Shown: positions 34,082 through 46,286, counted from the stretch's first letter. The stretch is DNA of 64,000 nucleotides from Streptomonospora alba (GCF_000826685.1 NZ_JROO01000006.1:298810-362809), one strand, 5' to 3'. Made by a program: numbers and translations. The notes: generated from the letters alone by a model not told the origin.

Positions 34082-36067
34082 GTGATTGGACGTATTCCCA
34101 TTCTCGACGTCTCACCCGTCCTGGGCTACGGCACCGCCAAGGCGGCCGCCGGCGAGACCCTTCCCGTCCGGGCCACGGTGATCCGCGAGGGCCACGCCGC
34201 CTTGGGCGCCGCCGTCGTCCTCTACGACCCGCGGGGCCGCAGGCACTCGCTGAGCCCGATGCGCGAGATCGCGCCCGGAACCGACCGCTACGGCGCCGAC
34301 GTCACCGTCGGCCACGAGGGCCGATGGAGTTTCAGCGTCGAGTCCTGGAGCGACCCCATCGCCACCTGGCGCCGTGACGCCTCCGTCAAGATCCCGCTGG
34401 GCCAGGACGTCGAACTGGTGCTGGAGGAGGGCGCGCGCCTGTTCGACCGCGCCGCCCGGCGCGTCCCGCGCCGCCCCGAGATGGCCCGCACCGCAGCCCT
34501 GCTGCGCGACGGCTCGCGCACGCCCGAGGAGCGCCTGGCCGCGGCCGCCGGCCCCGAGGTCGGTGCCCGGCTGGCGGCCGAACCGCTGCGCGAGCACGTC
34601 ACCCGCACCAAGCGCTTCCCCCTGGTGGTGCACCGCCGCCGCGCGCTGGTGGGCTCCTGGTACGAGTTCTTTCCGCGCTCGGAGGGCGCGGTCATGGACG
34701 GCGACCGCGGCGCCTGGCGCTCGGGGACCTTCGCCACCGCCGCCAAGCGGCTGCCCGCCATCGCCGAAATGGGCTTCGACGTCGTCTACCTGCCTCCGAT
34801 CCACCCGGTCGGGCACTCCTTCCGCAAAGGCCCCAACAACGCGCTCGCCGCCGGCCCCGGCGATCCCGGCTCGGTCTGGGCGATCGGGTCCGAGGCGGGC
34901 GGCCACGACGCCGTCCACCCCGACCTGGGAACCGTCGCCGACTTCGAGGAGTTCGTGGCCGAGGCCGCCGAACAGGGCCTGGAGATCGCGCTGGATCTGG
35001 CACTGCAGTGTTCGCCCGACCACCCCTGGGTGCAGGAGCACCCCGAGTGGTTCACCCGCCGCCCCGACGGCTCCATCGCCTACGCCGAGAACCCGCCCAA
35101 GAAGTACCAGGACATCTACCCGCTGAACTTCGACGGCGACCCCGAGGGGATCTACGCCGCGGTCCTGCGGATCGTGCGGTTCTGGATGGAGCGCGGCGTG
35201 CGCATCTTCCGCGTGGACAACCCGCACACCAAGCCTGTGGCGTTCTGGGAGCGGCTGCTGGGCGAGATCGCCGCCGACGATCCCGACGTGGTCTTCCTGT
35301 CGGAGGCCTTCACCCGCCCGGCGATGATGGCGGCGCTGGCCAAAGCCGGGTTCCACCAGTCCTACACGTATTTCACGTGGCGCAATTCCAAGGAGGAGCT
35401 GGAGGACTACCTCACCGAGCTCTCCCGGGACTCCGCGACCTACATGCGCCCGAACCTTTTCACCAACACCCCCGACATCCTCTCGGGCTACCTCCAGCAG
35501 GGCGGGAGGCCCGCCTTCGAGGTGCGGGCGGTGATCGCGGCCCTGGCGTCTCCGGCGTGGGGCGTCTACTCCGGCTACGAGCTCTGCGAGAATACCCCGA
35601 TAAACCCCGGGAGCGAGGAATACCTCGACTCGGAGAAATTCCAGTACCGACCCCGCGACTGGGCCGCGGCCGACTCGGCTGGAAATACCATCGCGCCCCT
35701 GCTGCGCAAGCTAAACTCGCTCAGGCGCGAACACCCTGCCTTGCAGGAACTGCGCAACCTGCGGTTCCACCATGCCGACCGCCCGGAGCTCATCTGCTTT
35801 TCCAAACGGCTGGCCGGGGCAGGCGAAAACGATCTCGACGACGTCGTGATCGCCGTCGTGAATCTCGATCCGCACCACGCGCATGAGGCTACGGTGCGGC
35901 TCGACCTTCCCGCTCTGGGGTTCGACCCCGGATCCCGGATCACCGTGACAGATCAGATATCCGGGCAGTCTTACATCTGGGGAGAGGCGAATTATGTCCG
36001 CCTTGACCCGCGTTTCCAGTCCGCACACATATTCACAGCAGGCCCCGCTGGACAAGGCTCGCGCTAA
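34082..36067 (+). CDS. glgE: Alpha-1,4-glucan:maltose-1-phosphate maltosyltransferase
   Basis: Extends alpha-glucan by two glucoses at a time from maltose-1-phosphate. 661 residues from the GTG at 34082, chosen because IGRIPILDVSPVL is the family N-terminus; a frame to 33998 exists without homology. N domain about 1-115, GH13_3 barrel, C domain. Catalytic residues: nucleophile Asp379 (RIFRVDNPHTKP), acid/base Glu408 (FLSEAFTRP), Asp465 (NTPDIL); each is 15 below the Streptomyces coelicolor GlgE numbers (394, 423, 480). First gene of glgE-treS-mak-glgB, complete GlgE pathway from trehalose. Confidence 0.97.
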   Translation: MIGRIPILDVSPVLGYGTAKAAAGETLPVRATVIREGHAALGAAVVLYDPRGRRHSLSPMREIAPGTDRYGADVTVGHEGRWSFSVESWSDPIATWRRDASVKIPLGQDVELVLEEGARLFDRAARRVPRRPEMARTAALLRDGSRTPEERLAAAAGPEVGARLAAEPLREHVTRTKRFPLVVHRRRALVGSWYEFFPRSEGAVMDGDRGAWRSGTFATAAKRLPAIAEMGFDVVYLPPIHPVGHSFRKGPNNALAAGPGDPGSVWAIGSEAGGHDAVHPDLGTVADFEEFVAEAAEQGLEIALDLALQCSPDHPWVQEHPEWFTRRPDGSIAYAENPPKKYQDIYPLNFDGDPEGIYAAVLRIVRFWMERGVRIFRVDNPHTKPVAFWERLLGEIAADDPDVVFLSEAFTRPAMMAALAKAGFHQSYTYFTWRNSKEELEDYLTELSRDSATYMRPNLFTNTPDILSGYLQQGGRPAFEVRAVIAALASPAWGVYSGYELCENTPINPGSEEYLDSEKFQYRPRDWAAADSAGNTIAPLLRKLNSLRREHPALQELRNLRFHHADRPELICFSKRLAGAGENDLDDVVIAVVNLDPHHAHEATVRLDLPALGFDPGSRITVTDQISGQSYIWGEANYVRLDPRFQSAHIFTAGPAGQGSR

Positions 36068-36158
36068 AGGGTTCTGCCTTCCTCTAAGGCGCACCGCTCT
36101 TCGCGCACCGGGCCGTTGAAGCGGCAGGCGCTGGAAAGCCAACTCGTGGAGTAGCCTC

Positions 36159-38060
<1,902 letters not shown>

Positions 38061-38080
38061 GCGGAAGAGGACTCTCGTAG

Positions 38081-39490
38081 ATGACTCAGCTTGAGGAGCT
38101 CCTGGCCGACTGGATCCCACGACAGCGGTGGTTCGCCGGAAAGGGGGCACCCATCGAGACCGTCACGGTCCAAGCGGAGCATCCGCTGGTCTGCGGTGAT
38201 CCGGGACTGCGCGTCCTGGTCGTCGAGGTCGGTCAGCGGGACTCCGTATCCCGGTACCAGGTGCTCCTCGGGCTGCGCCCGGCCGGGACGCTGCGCGAGG
38301 AGCTGGCACACGCCGCAATCGGCGTGTGCCGCCTAGGGGGCCTTTCGCGCACGGTCTACGACGCCGCACACGATCCCGAGCTGACCGCGCTCCTGCTGGA
38401 CCGCCTCGCCGCCGCCGACGGCGTCGAGGCGGACGCCATCGGCGGTCCCGCCCCGAGCGGGACTCCGGCACCGGTGCGGTTCCGCCGCCTGGACGGCAAC
38501 GACGTGCACGCCGGGCAGCGCAGCCTCGTGCTCAGGGGGGAGCAGTCCAACACCTCCCTGGTCTACGGGGAGGACTACGTGCTCAAGTCCTTCCGCCGGC
38601 TATGGCCCGGCCTCAACCCCGACCTGGAGCTGACCGCCGCCCTGGCCGGCTCCCCTTATGTGGCGCGCCCCTACGCCTGGATCGAGACCGACGTGTCCCA
38701 GGACGGCCGGCCGGTCCCCACCACGCTGGCGATGCTGCAGGAGTACATGCGCAGCGCGACCGACGGGTGGGTGCTGGCCGCCACCAGCGTCCGCGACCTC
38801 TACGACGCCCCCGGTCTCGCTCCCGCCGATGCCGGCGGCGACTTCGCGGGCGAAGCCGAGCGGTTGGGCGCGGCGACCGCGGCCGTGCACCGCGCCCTCG
38901 CCCGCGAGCTCCCCACCGACGTGCTCTCCTCCCACGCGCTGCGCGAGCTGGCCCGGTCGATGCTCGACCGGCTGCGCCAGGCCACCGCCGAGGTGCCCGA
39001 GCTGCAGCCCTATGTCGGGGTACTGCGCAGTGCCTACGAGGCCCTGGCCGAGGTCGACGAGCCGCTGCCGATACAGCGGGTGCACGGCGACTACCACCTG
39101 GGCCAGGTGGTACGCACCGACGCCGGGTGGGTGCTGCTGGACTTCGAGGGCGAGCCCGCCGCCCCCGTCGAGGAGCGCCGCCGCCCCTCCAGCCCGCTGC
39201 GCGACGTCGCCGGGATGCTGCGCTCGTTCGACTACGCCGCCCGCTACCAGCTCGTGGGCTCCTCCGCGGCACCCGAACTGGCCCCGGCCGCGCGCGCCTG
39301 GGCCCAGCGCAACCGCGACGCCTTCAGCGCGGGATACGCCTACGGCGGCGGAGTGGACCCCGAGAAGCACCAGACCGTGCTGCGCGCCTTCGAATACGAC
39401 AAAGCCGTCTACGAGGTGCTCTACGAGGCGCACAACCGCCCTTCGTGGCTGCGCATCCCGCTGGACTCCATCGCGGCGCTGGCCGCGTGA
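38081..39490 (+). CDS. mak: Maltokinase
   Basis: ATP-dependent phosphorylation of maltose to maltose-1-phosphate, the GlgE donor. 469 residues, aminoglycoside-phosphotransferase-like fold. Marks of the family: RWFAGKG near the N-terminus (about 16-22), [12 protein letters not shown] and VLKSFRR (about 150-172), catalytic [10 protein letters not shown] (about 330-340) and [10 protein letters not shown] (about 350). ATG 38081 is 20 bases after treS; stop overlaps the GTG start of glgB. Sits in the pathway between TreS and GlgE. Confidence 0.96.
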   Translation: MTQLEELLADWIPRQRWFAGKGAPIETVTVQAEHPLVCGDPGLRVLVVEVGQRDSVSRYQVLLGLRPAGTLREELAHAAIGVCRLGGLSRTVYDAAHDPELTALLLDRLAAADGVEADAIGGPAPSGTPAPVRFRRLDGNDVHAGQRSLVLRGEQSNTSLVYGEDYVLKSFRRLWPGLNPDLELTAALAGSPYVARPYAWIETDVSQDGRPVPTTLAMLQEYMRSATDGWVLAATSVRDLYDAPGLAPADAGGDFAGEAERLGAATAAVHRALARELPTDVLSSHALRELARSMLDRLRQATAEVPELQPYVGVLRSAYEALAEVDEPLPIQRVHGDYHLGQVVRTDAGWVLLDFEGEPAAPVEERRRPSSPLRDVAGMLRSFDYAARYQLVGSSAAPELAPAARAWAQRNRDAFSAGYAYGGGVDPEKHQTVLRAFEYDKAVYEVLYEAHNRPSWLRIPLDSIAALAA

Positions 39491-41730
39491 ACCGACCGAC
39501 CCGCAACGACACTCCCAGGATGGCCGCGATACACATGAGCGTCCCCGCCGCAGAACTGACCGCAGAGACCGACCGGCTGGTCGCCGGCCGCCACCACGAC
39601 CCGCACAGCCTGCTCGGCGCCCACCCCGCCGCCGACGGCACCGCCGTGCGCACGCTGCGCCCCCTGGCGCGGTCGGTGCACGCGGTGCTGGAGGACGGCA
39701 CCCGCGTCGAGCTGCCGCACGTCCACCAGGGCCTCTTCGCCGCCACCCTGCCCGGCGCCGATCCCGGCGACTACCGGCTGGCCGTGGCCTACGACGACGG
39801 CCGCGGCGGCGTGGTCGAGACGGTCGCCGACGACCCCTACCGCTACCTGCCCACCCTCGGCGAACTCGACCTGCACCTGATCCGGGAGGGCCGCCACGAG
39901 GAGCTCTGGCGGGCCCTGGGCGCCCACGTGCACACCTACCGCACCCCCATGGGCGAGGTCAGCGGGACCGGATTCGCCGTATGGGCGCCCGGCGCGCAGG
40001 GCGTCCGGGTGATCGGCGACTTCAACCACTGGGACGGCACCGCCCACCCCATGCGCTCGCTGGGCTCCTGCGGCGTGTGGGAGCTGTTCGTGCCCGGTAC
40101 CGGCGACGGGACGCTGTACAAGTTCCAGATCCTGGGCCGCGACGGCGTGTGGCGCGACAAGGCCGACCCCATGGCCTTCGCCGCCCAGCGCCCGCCCCAG
40201 ACCGCCTCGGTCGTCCACACCTCCCGCTACACCTGGCGCGACGACGCGTGGCTGGCGGAGCGCAAGACCCAGGAGTGGCAGCGCCGCCCGATGAGCGTCT
40301 ACGAGGTGCACCTCGGATCCTGGCGGCCCGGACTGTCCTACCTGGAGCTGGCGACCCAGCTGGTGGCCCACGTCCGCGAGATGGGCTTCACCCACGTGGA
40401 GTTCCTCCCGGTGGCCGAGCACCCCTTCGGCGGGTCCTGGGGCTACCAGGTGACCTCCTACTACGCGCCCACGTCGCGCTTCGGATCGCCCGACGACTTC
40501 CGCACGCTCGTCGACGAGCTGCACAGAGCCGGTATCGGCGTGCTGGTGGACTGGGTACCGGCGCACTTCCCCAAGGACGAGTGGGCGCTGGCGCGCTTCG
40601 ACGGCTCGCCCACCTACGAGCACCCCGACCCGCGCCGCGGCGAACACCCCGACTGGGACACGCTGATCTTCGACTACGGCCGCACCGAGGTGCGCAACTT
40701 CCTCATCGCCAACGCGCTGTACTGGCTGGAGGAGTTCCACATCGACGGCCTGCGCGTGGACGCGGTCGCCTCCATGCTCTACCTGGACTACTCGCGCGAG
40801 GGAGGCGACTGGGCGCCCAACGAGCACGGCGGACGCGAGAACGCCGACGCGCTGGAGCTGCTCAAGGAGCTCAACGCCACCGCCTACCGCCGCAACCCCG
40901 GCATCATCATGGTCGCCGAAGAGTCCACCGCCTGGCCGGGCGTCTCCCGCCCCATCGAGCACGGCGGACTCGGATTCGGCTTCAAGTGGAACATGGGGTG
41001 GATGCACGACACCCTGGAGTACGTCAAGCGCGACCCGATCCACCGGCAGCACCACCACAACGAGATCACGTTCTCGATGGTCTACGCCTACAGCGAGAAC
41101 TACGTGCTGCCGCTGTCGCACGACGAAGTCGTGCACGGCAAGGGCTCGCTGCTGTACAAGATGCCCGGCGACGAGTGGCGGCGCTTCGCCGGACTGCGCG
41201 GGCTGCTGGGCTTCATGTGGTCGCACCCGGGCAAGCAGCTGCTGTTCATGGGCTCCGAGATCGGCCACGGCGACGAGTGGTCGCACGAGGAGGGTGTGCA
41301 GTGGTGGCTGCTCGACCACGCCTACCACCGGGGGGTGCGCTCGCTGGTGGCCGAACTCAACCGGGTCTACCGGGACTCCCCGGCGCTGTGGTCGCTGGAC
41401 ACCGACCCGGCCGGGTTCATCTGGCTGGAGGGCGGCGACGCCGCCGGCAACACGCTGGCCTACCTGCGCCGCGGCGAGGACGGGACGGAGCTGGCGTGCC
41501 TGGTCAACTTCTCGCCGGAGGTGCACACGGCCCGCCGCGTGGGCCTGCCCCGCACGGGCCTGTGGCGCGAGGTGCTCAACACCGACTCCCAGGCCTACTG
41601 CGGTAGCGGAGTCGGCGCCGTCGGCTCCGCGGGCACCGTACGGGCCGAGGCGGTGGAGTGGAACGGCCAGCCCGCATCGGCGGAGGTGACCCTGCCGCCG
41701 CTGGGGACGGTCTGGCTGGCGCCTGCCTGA
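39487..41730 (+). CDS. glgB: 1,4-alpha-glucan branching enzyme
   Basis: Introduces alpha-1,6 branches in the glucan made by GlgE. 747 residues if started at the GTG that overlaps the mak stop (GTGA); alternatives ATG 39520 or 39535 would shorten it by 11 or 16 residues. N1/CBM48 domains, GH13_9 barrel, C domain. Catalytic residues: Asp425 ([10 protein letters not shown]), Glu478 ([11 protein letters not shown]), Asp546 ([10 protein letters not shown]). [14 protein letters not shown] and the [19 protein letters not shown] block are diagnostic. Ends the glgE operon in front of a strong hairpin. Confidence 0.97.
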   Translation: MNRPTRNDTPRMAAIHMSVPAAELTAETDRLVAGRHHDPHSLLGAHPAADGTAVRTLRPLARSVHAVLEDGTRVELPHVHQGLFAATLPGADPGDYRLAVAYDDGRGGVVETVADDPYRYLPTLGELDLHLIREGRHEELWRALGAHVHTYRTPMGEVSGTGFAVWAPGAQGVRVIGDFNHWDGTAHPMRSLGSCGVWELFVPGTGDGTLYKFQILGRDGVWRDKADPMAFAAQRPPQTASVVHTSRYTWRDDAWLAERKTQEWQRRPMSVYEVHLGSWRPGLSYLELATQLVAHVREMGFTHVEFLPVAEHPFGGSWGYQVTSYYAPTSRFGSPDDFRTLVDELHRAGIGVLVDWVPAHFPKDEWALARFDGSPTYEHPDPRRGEHPDWDTLIFDYGRTEVRNFLIANALYWLEEFHIDGLRVDAVASMLYLDYSREGGDWAPNEHGGRENADALELLKELNATAYRRNPGIIMVAEESTAWPGVSRPIEHGGLGFGFKWNMGWMHDTLEYVKRDPIHRQHHHNEITFSMVYAYSENYVLPLSHDEVVHGKGSLLYKMPGDEWRRFAGLRGLLGFMWSHPGKQLLFMGSEIGHGDEWSHEEGVQWWLLDHAYHRGVRSLVAELNRVYRDSPALWSLDTDPAGFIWLEGGDAAGNTLAYLRRGEDGTELACLVNFSPEVHTARRVGLPRTGLWREVLNTDSQAYCGSGVGAVGSAGTVRAEAVEWNGQPASAEVTLPPLGTVWLAPA

Positions 41731-41739
41731 TGCGCACCG

Positions 41740-41775
41740 CGGCGCGGCCGCCCGGGCGCTCGGGCGGCCGCGCCG
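41740..41775. terminator. Bidirectional terminator glgB / lipoprotein
   Basis: Perfect 14-bp GC stem with an 8-base loop, ten bases after the glgB stop and 20 bases from the end of the convergent lipoprotein gene. Confidence 0.75.
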
Positions 41776-41794
41776 ACACGGTGGGCGGCGGGTC

Positions 41795-42478
41795 TCAGTC
41801 GCGCTTGTAGTCGTCGGTGTTCATGGAGGCGGCGATCTCGTCGTAGAGCGCGGAGTACTGGGCGTCGACCGACCACACGTAGACGGCGATGTCGCTCTCC
41901 GGCAGGAACCACAACCGCGTCTCGAAGGTGTCGCCGTTGTCGCAGGAGACCTCCCACTCGCGATGGTGGGACCGCAGCCCGTCGGCGTGCTGGGTCAGTC
42001 CTTGGGGGTTGTCGACATCGAGCTGCTCAGCGCCGGTGACGCCCGCCCCGCCCGAATCGGCGGTGCCCAGGCTGCGGCAGGAGGTGGGGTCCGAAGCCCA
42101 GCCGTCGGGCTTGTTGAACTGCTTCTTGGGCCAGTCGTTCGGGTCGTTCTCAGCCACGTGCGGGATGACCTGAACCGCGCCGTAGCCGCAGGAGTCCTGG
42201 CCCGGCGGGCGCATGCACAGCAGTCCGCCGGTCTTGTCGATGCTCCAGTTCTGAGGAGCGCCGATCTTGATGCCCTGGATCTCGACCACACTGAAGTCGT
42301 CGGTGTCCGGGGTCGGCTCGGCGGCGGCGACCACGGCGCTGTAGGTCGACTGAGGGCTGGGTGCGGCACCGGAGTCACCGGAGCCGCCGCTTGCGCACCC
42401 CGACACCAGCAGTGCGAGGGCCGCGGCTGCGGCCGCGGCCGCGGTTCGCGACCGCGATGAACCGGACATGCCGGACAT
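41795..42478 (-). CDS. Secreted lipoprotein of unknown function
   Basis: 227 residues. Type II signal peptide with lipobox LLVSGC (Cys about 28). Mature part is acidic, mid-region with four further Cys (LLCMRPPGQDSCGYG, PTSCRSLG, WEVSCDNG), possibly two disulfides, and an ending FLPESDIAVYVWSVDAQYSALYDEIAASM. I do not recognise the family; such short actinobacterial lipoproteins are common. ATG 42478 has GAAGGGA upstream; a second ATG three codons later is possible. Divergent from sppA; a 210-bp gap holds both promoters. Confidence 0.8.
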   Translation of the reverse strand: MSGMSGSSRSRTAAAAAAAALALLVSGCASGGSGDSGAAPSPQSTYSAVVAAAEPTPDTDDFSVVEIQGIKIGAPQNWSIDKTGGLLCMRPPGQDSCGYGAVQVIPHVAENDPNDWPKKQFNKPDGWASDPTSCRSLGTADSGGAGVTGAEQLDVDNPQGLTQHADGLRSHHREWEVSCDNGDTFETRLWFLPESDIAVYVWSVDAQYSALYDEIAASMNTDDYKRD

Positions 42479-42688
42479 GGGCTTCCCTTCTGCATCCACG
42501 CTTGACCCCACGACGATAACGGTCCGAATCGACCACCGCGCCACCGATGGGGCCGGGCGGGTGCTCCGGCCGCCGGCCTGGAGGCGGACCCCGGTCACCC
42601 TGCGTAGTGGTAGGACCGAACCGCCGCCCGGCCGCAGTGGGAATTCCCGGGATTTAACCCGGGGAGCGGAAGTCAATAGCCTGGGGGC

Positions 42689-44488
42689 ATGGTGCAACCA
42701 GTCAAGCTGCCCGGTCCTTTCTCCCGCCTCCAGCAGCGGCGCAGCGGCCCGCTCATATTGGAACTCGACCTCACCGACGGCCTCGCGGAGGAGGCGCCGA
42801 GCGACCCCTTGGGGCAGATCCTGGCCCGGCGCCACCAGCGATTGCGCGACGTCGTCGAGGGCGTCCGCCGCGGTGCGCACGACCCGCGCGTCAAGGCGCT
42901 GGTGGCCAAGATCGACGGGCGGCCCCTGGGCTTCGCCAAGGTGCAGGAGGTGCGCGACGCGGTCGCGTCGTTCCGCGCCGCCGGCAAGGACACCGTCGCG
43001 TGGGCGGAGTCCTTCGGCGAGTTCGGCCCCGGAACCGCCTCCTACTACCTGGCCTGCGCTTTCGCCGAGATCTCCGTTGTCCCCACGGGGGCGGTGGGGC
43101 TGACCGGGCTGAGCGTGGGCACCACGTTCTTCGGCGGTGCGGCCGAGCGGCTGGGGGTGCGCTTCGAAGGCGGCGCCCGCCACGAGTACAAGAACGCCCC
43201 CAACCAGTTCACCGAGCAGGGCTACACCGAGCCGCACCGCGAGATCACCGAGCGGCTGGTGGCCTCGCTCAGCGAGCAGGTCGTCGAGGGTGTCGCCGAG
43301 GCCCGCGGGCTGACCGCCGAGCGGGTCCGCGAACTCGTCGACCGCGCTCCGCTGCTGGCGCGCGAGGCGCAGGAGGCCGGGCTGGTCGACCGGCTGGCCT
43401 ACCGCGACGAGGTCTACGCCGACCTGCGCGCCCGCTTCGCATCCTCGTCCCCGGCATCCGGGGGCGGGACGGAAGCCGGCTCCGACGACGGCGCCGACAA
43501 CGACGGCGACCGGGCCGGCGGCGACGGCGCTGCCCGCTCCGACTCGGACGCCGCCGGAACGCGGCTGCTGTACGTGGGCCGCTACCATCACCGCGCCCTG
43601 GTCGCCGAACGGGTGCCCGTGCGCCCCGGCGGCTACATCGCCCTGATCACCGCCACCGGCATGATCACCAGCGGGCGCAGCCGCCGCTCGGCGATGGGCG
43701 GGACCACGGTAGGCGCCGACACGGCCGCGGCCGCCCTGCGCGCCGCTCGCCGCGACAGGAACGTCCGCGCCGTCGTCTTCCGCGTGGACAGCCGCGGCGG
43801 TTCCGCGGTGGCCTCCGACATCATCCGCCGCGAGGTCGCCCTCACCCGCGAGGCGGGCACCCCGGTCGTGGCCTCGCTCGGCGACATCGCCGGCTCCGGC
43901 GGCTACTACATCGTGATGGACGCCGACGCGATCGTGGCCCGGCCCGGCACCCTCACCGGCTCCATCGGCGTCTACATCGGCAAGCCGGTGCTGTCGGGCC
44001 TGATGGAGCGGCTGGGAGTCAACAACGAGTCGGTCGACGGCGGCGCCCACGCGGCGATGCTCGGTTCCGACCGCGGGTTCAGCGAGTCGGAGTGGGAGCG
44101 CGTCAACGCCGCGCTCGACCACACCTACGCCGACTTCACCGGCAAGGTCGCCCGCGCCCGCGGGCTGAGCGACGAGCAGGTCGACGCGGTGGCGCGCGGG
44201 CGCATCCTCACCGGTCGCGACGCCCGCGAGGGCGGCCTGGTCGACGACCTGGGCGGACTGCCCGCGGCGGTGCGCCTGGCTCGCGAGAAGGCCGACCTGC
44301 CCGGCGGCCGACTGCGGTCCTTCCCCGTCGCCGGCCCGTGGGAGCGGCTGAAGCCTGCCGAGTCCAGCGAGGACCGCGCCACCGCGCCCCAGTCGGCGCT
44401 GGCCCCGGACCTGCAGGAGATGGCGGCGCGTGCGGGCCTGCCCGCGGCCGTGTCGCTGACCATGCCCGGCGGCTGGGAGGTCAGGTGA
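42689..44488 (+). CDS. sppA: SppA-type protease IV (S49), no membrane anchor
   Basis: Digests cleaved signal peptides or other membrane-associated peptides with a Ser/Lys dyad. 599 residues, the long double-domain (67K) form. General base Lys168 (HEYKNAPNQF) in the N-terminal repeat and nucleophile Ser403 (GDIAGSGGYY) in the C-terminal repeat, as in Escherichia coli SppA. An Asp/Gly/Ser-rich linker (about 252-285) joins the halves. No N-terminal membrane helix is visible (starts MVQPVKLPGPFSRLQQRRS), unlike E. coli SppA, so the protein looks cytosolic or peripheral. Stop overlaps the start of the flavin reductase gene (GTGA). Confidence 0.92.
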   Translation: MVQPVKLPGPFSRLQQRRSGPLILELDLTDGLAEEAPSDPLGQILARRHQRLRDVVEGVRRGAHDPRVKALVAKIDGRPLGFAKVQEVRDAVASFRAAGKDTVAWAESFGEFGPGTASYYLACAFAEISVVPTGAVGLTGLSVGTTFFGGAAERLGVRFEGGARHEYKNAPNQFTEQGYTEPHREITERLVASLSEQVVEGVAEARGLTAERVRELVDRAPLLAREAQEAGLVDRLAYRDEVYADLRARFASSSPASGGGTEAGSDDGADNDGDRAGGDGAARSDSDAAGTRLLYVGRYHHRALVAERVPVRPGGYIALITATGMITSGRSRRSAMGGTTVGADTAAAALRAARRDRNVRAVVFRVDSRGGSAVASDIIRREVALTREAGTPVVASLGDIAGSGGYYIVMDADAIVARPGTLTGSIGVYIGKPVLSGLMERLGVNNESVDGGAHAAMLGSDRGFSESEWERVNAALDHTYADFTGKVARARGLSDEQVDAVARGRILTGRDAREGGLVDDLGGLPAAVRLAREKADLPGGRLRSFPVAGPWERLKPAESSEDRATAPQSALAPDLQEMAARAGLPAAVSLTMPGGWEVR

Positions 44489-44988
44489 GCCCCGGAGCGG
44501 CGGAGTTCACCGAGACCGTGTCCCGCTTCGCCACGGGGGTGACCGTGGTGACCGTCCAGGACGACCGCGACGACGTCGGCAGCACCGTCAGCTCCTTCAC
44601 CTCGGTCTCGGCCGAGCCGCCGCTGATCATGGTCGGGTTCTCCGCGGAGAGCTACCTGTGCGAGGTGATCGACACCCAGGGGACGTTCGCCGTCAACGTG
44701 CTGGGCGAGGGCCAGCGGGCGGTGGCGGGCCGGTTCTCCGCCGAAGGGCGGCCCAGCGCGCGGCTGCTGCTGGCGAGCGAGCCCCACCGGCGCGGCGAGC
44801 ACAGCGGCGCGCTGGTGCTGGAGACCGCCATCGCGGCGCTGGAGTGCTCGGTCCGGCAGCGGGTGGAAGCCGGTGACCACGTCGTCTACATCGCCGCTGT
44901 CGAGACGCTGCCGGCCGTGGGCACCCAGCGCCCGGCCGATGCGCGTCCGCTGATCCGCTACGGCAGCCGATACCGCGCTCTGGGCTGA
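44485..44988 (+). CDS. Flavin reductase-like FMN-binding protein
   Basis: 167 residues, split-barrel flavin reductase family (HpaC type): F-x-TGVTVVT start (about 13-20), TVSSFTSVSAEPPLIMVGFS (about 32-51) and FAVNVLGEGQRAVAGRF (about 65-82). Probably reduces FMN/FAD with NAD(P)H for an unknown monooxygenase. GTG start at 44485 overlaps the sppA stop by four bases, so translation is coupled to sppA although no functional link is known. No monooxygenase gene is nearby. Confidence 0.9.
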   Translation: MSPGAAEFTETVSRFATGVTVVTVQDDRDDVGSTVSSFTSVSAEPPLIMVGFSAESYLCEVIDTQGTFAVNVLGEGQRAVAGRFSAEGRPSARLLLASEPHRRGEHSGALVLETAIAALECSVRQRVEAGDHVVYIAAVETLPAVGTQRPADARPLIRYGSRYRALG

Positions 44989-45090
44989 GCCAAACTCGCT
45001 AGAGAGATAACTCTTCGCGGAGGGTCCGCCACGGGTTTCTGTGCGGCCGGGCTAGTTCACCCACCGGCCGGGGCATCGTCCAATGGAGGC

Positions 45091-45156
45091 ATGGACGGCT
45101 TCTACACCGCGCTGGGAATCCTGGTGGCCGGGCTCATCCTGGCCATGATCCTCTGA
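45091..45156 (+). CDS. 21-residue putative single-pass membrane peptide
   Basis: Encodes MDGFYTALGILVAGLILAMIL then stop. GGAGG lies four bases before the ATG, a strong ribosome site. The peptide is one hydrophobic helix with a polar start and no charged tail, like small membrane modulators such as KdpF or CydX. It sits 102 bases after the flavin reductase gene on the same strand, before a composite terminator. Too short for gene finders; no homology claim is made. Confidence 0.55.
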   Translation: MDGFYTALGILVAGLILAMIL

Positions 45157-45256
45157 CCGCCGAACCGCGGCCACGAAGGGCCATGCCGGCCGCGGCGTAC
45201 ACGCCCTCGCCCCCGTCTCGACCGCAGGCGCCCGCCCTCCGTGGGGCGCCCCGGAT

Positions 45257-45308
45257 CGGCGGCGCGGCGCCGCCCGCCTGACGCGGGATGTCCGGCGCCG
45301 CGCCGCCG
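45257..45308. terminator. Composite bidirectional terminator
   Basis: Perfect 16-bp outer stem (45257-45272 with 45293-45308) enclosing a second small stem CCCGC/GCGGG, between the small membrane peptide (plus) and the substrate-binding protein gene (minus). Confidence 0.75.
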
Positions 45309-45337
45309 TCGTCCGGCGTGCGCGGTGCGCGGCGTGC

Positions 45338-46246
45338 CTAGGCCAGCCCGGTGTCCTTCAGCCAGTCGGCGGCGACCTCGTCGGCCTCCTCGTGGTCGAG
45401 CTGCACCCGGGCGTCCAGTTCGATCAGCGCATCGGTCGTCAGCTCGGCCGAAACCGAGTTCAGGACCTCGCGGGCCTGCTGGTCGACCGCCTCCTCGTTG
45501 ACCAGCGGGGTGACGTTCTGCGAGCCGAACAGGTTTTCGGGGTCCTCCAGCGCCACGAAGTCGCCCGTGGTGAACGCCGGGTCGGTGGTGAACAGGTTCG
45601 CGGCCTGCACGTCGCCGCCGCGCAAGCCCTCCACCAGCAGGTTGCCCTCCAGCGGCCGGAACTCCCCGAACTCGACGCTGTAGACGTCCTGCAGCCCGGA
45701 CACGCCCTGCGGACGGTTCTCGAACTCGGCGGGGGCGCCCAGGGTCATGTCGTCGGCCACCTCGGCCAGATCGCCGATCGTGCTGAGGCCGTGCTCCTCG
45801 GCGGTCTCCCGGGTCACGGTGATGGAGTCCTTGTTCTGCGCCGGCGCGGACTCCAGGATGGTCAACTCCTCCGGCAGCTCCTCGCGCACCGCCTGGTTGG
45901 TCTCCTCGGTGGTGCCCGACTCGGCCTCGGGGTTCAGGTGGTAGAGGATCCCTCCGTTGTACTCGGGGAAGACCGACAGGTTGCCCTCGGTGACCTGGTC
46001 GTAGTAGACCTCGCGGCTTCCGATGTCGAGCTGGGTCTCCACCGTGATGCCCTCGGCTTCGAGCGCCTTGGCGTAGATGTGGGCCAGCAGGGTGCTCTCG
46101 GGGAAGTTCGCCGAGCCCACGACGACAGCGCCGCCGCCTTCACCGCCGCCCTGGTCCTCGCCGGAGTAGGGGTCCCCGCCTCCGCCGCAGGCGGCCAGGA
46201 GGAGCAAGGGCGCTGTGGCGATCGCGGTTCGCGTCGGAGTGCGCAT
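45338..46246 (-). CDS. Osmoprotectant (glycine betaine/choline type) ABC transporter binding lipoprotein
   Basis: 302 residues. Lipobox LLAACG with Cys20, Gly-rich linker, then OpuAC/QAT-type binding domain: VVVGSANFPESTLLAHIYAKALEAEG (about 41-66), FPEYNGGILYHL (about 98-109), the TxxNKDSI ... GLSTIGDLAEV block and a C-terminal IELDARVQLDHEEADEVAADWL typical of ProX/OpuCC proteins. Captures quaternary amines outside the membrane. Last gene of a four-gene operon ATPase-permease-permease-binding protein, 40 bases after the second permease. Confidence 0.93.
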   Translation of the reverse strand: MRTPTRTAIATAPLLLLAACGGGGDPYSGEDQGGGEGGGAVVVGSANFPESTLLAHIYAKALEAEGITVETQLDIGSREVYYDQVTEGNLSVFPEYNGGILYHLNPEAESGTTEETNQAVREELPEELTILESAPAQNKDSITVTRETAEEHGLSTIGDLAEVADDMTLGAPAEFENRPQGVSGLQDVYSVEFGEFRPLEGNLLVEGLRGGDVQAANLFTTDPAFTTGDFVALEDPENLFGSQNVTPLVNEEAVDQQAREVLNSVSAELTTDALIELDARVQLDHEEADEVAADWLKDTGLA

Positions 46247-46286
46247 GGTTCACCTTCTCGTTGTGCGGGTGCGGATGCGGGTGCGG

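Noticed and set aside
45003..45014. AGAG-ATAA-CTCT palindrome after flavin reductase
   Set aside because: Arms of four bases are too short to call an operator.
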